Shown here: positions 37,177 to 37,389 of the stretch, piece after piece | How positions within the stretch are numbered: the stretch's first letter is position 1 | How the letters are laid out: each line of letters starts with the position of its first letter | Source: a virus | Length of the DNA stretch: 37,389 nucleotides | Strand: one strand, 5' to 3' | IMG/VR virus record: IMGVR_UViG_3300012944_000041 | Coordinates: 1-37,389 of that record | Program-made: the position numbers and the translations under genes | Notes under the pieces: model-generated | Databases searched by the model: none | What the model saw: only the letters and a program-made list of their open reading frames with translations | Told to the model about the DNA's origin: nothing

Positions 37177-37389
37177 CGCGTACCCCCGCGGAGCAGCGAG
37201 CTGCAGATCTCTTTGCGCTCGATCTCGCGGCTGCGCTTTCCGCTCTCGGGTTCGGTCACGCAGACGGAGAGGATGGAGGCACCGACGGCCGCGAGGCGGT
37301 CGAGCATTCGGATGGCAGCGCCGGGCGTCTCCGGCATCACCGCGCATGCGCCGCCGCGCACGCGGTACTCGATGAGGAAGCTGCGGCGG
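37173..37389 (-). CDS. Hypothetical protein, N-terminus beyond the window
   Basis: The frame is open to the right edge of the window, so the start is outside (GTG 37361 is an internal alternative). The visible part reads FLIEYRVRGGACAVMPETPG, then AAIRMLDRLAAVGASILSVC and a basic end with REIERKEICSSLLRGGTR. It resembles a small alpha/beta protein; no family recognised. ATGA overlap with the following gene. Confidence 0.45.
   Translation of the reverse strand, partial: RRSFLIEYRVRGGACAVMPETPGAAIRMLDRLAAVGASILSVCVTEPESGKRSREIERKEICSSLLRGGTR

Noticed and set aside
1-37389. tRNA genes, CRISPR arrays, insertion sequences, integrase
   Set aside because: No tRNA-like segment, spaced repeat array, transposase or integrase motif was noticed; absence was judged by eye and not by a search tool.

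Overview
The window is one continuous stretch of a tailed-phage (or prophage) genome, high in G+C, with siphovirus architecture. The evidence is a complete head-to-tail morphogenesis order, a tape measure protein, a lysis cassette, and a replication/recombination module, all packed with 1-11 nt start/stop overlaps. Every gene but one is on the minus strand, so the window reads functionally from right to left. No integrase, tRNA, CRISPR or insertion sequence was seen, so lifestyle is undetermined. The host cannot be named. A lipobox protein, a Sec signal peptide protein and an M15-type endolysin suggest a high-GC Gram-negative host (inference). Both ends cut through genes, so the genome continues on both sides.

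Right part (37389 to about 25324, early/accessory and replication). From right to left there are small proteins with DnaJ-type zinc motifs, an alanine-rich protein with 27 tandem tetrapeptide repeats, and a DnaQ-like exonuclease. These are followed by a conserved phage protein of unknown function, a RecE-type PD-(D/E)XK exonuclease, a DEAH helicase and a DNA adenine methylase. Next comes a dense array of very small, often zinc-ribbon genes, three of them under 60 codons. The module ends with a VRR-NUC nuclease and a prim-pol/D5-type primase-helicase. Together these would supply replication, recombination, DNA processing and methylation.

A 183-bp, locally AT-rich intergenic region (25141-25323) with two perfect palindromes separates this module from the late genes. 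It is the best candidate for a late control and/or packaging region.

Middle part (25140 to about 15858, packaging and head). The order is small and large terminase, a 96-aa protein, a Mu gpF-like head morphogenesis protein, three small proteins and a Mu gp29-like portal. A lone plus-strand HTH regulator follows, then XkdF-like protease, scaffold, decoration protein, major capsid protein, and a protein with a clear Sec signal peptide.

Left part (15849 to 1, connector, tail, lysis). Head-tail connector proteins are followed by a tail terminator-like protein, the tail tube, gpG/gpGT-like chaperones and a 630-aa tape measure (tail of very roughly 95 nm). Two tandem paralogous distal-tail proteins, a tail hub with a C-terminal LamG-like domain, a fibre, a small virion-like protein and a cysteine-rich protein with two LamG-like domains come next. 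The window ends with a cysteine-rich lipoprotein, a coiled-coil membrane protein, a holin-like protein, the endolysin, and the start of another membrane protein.
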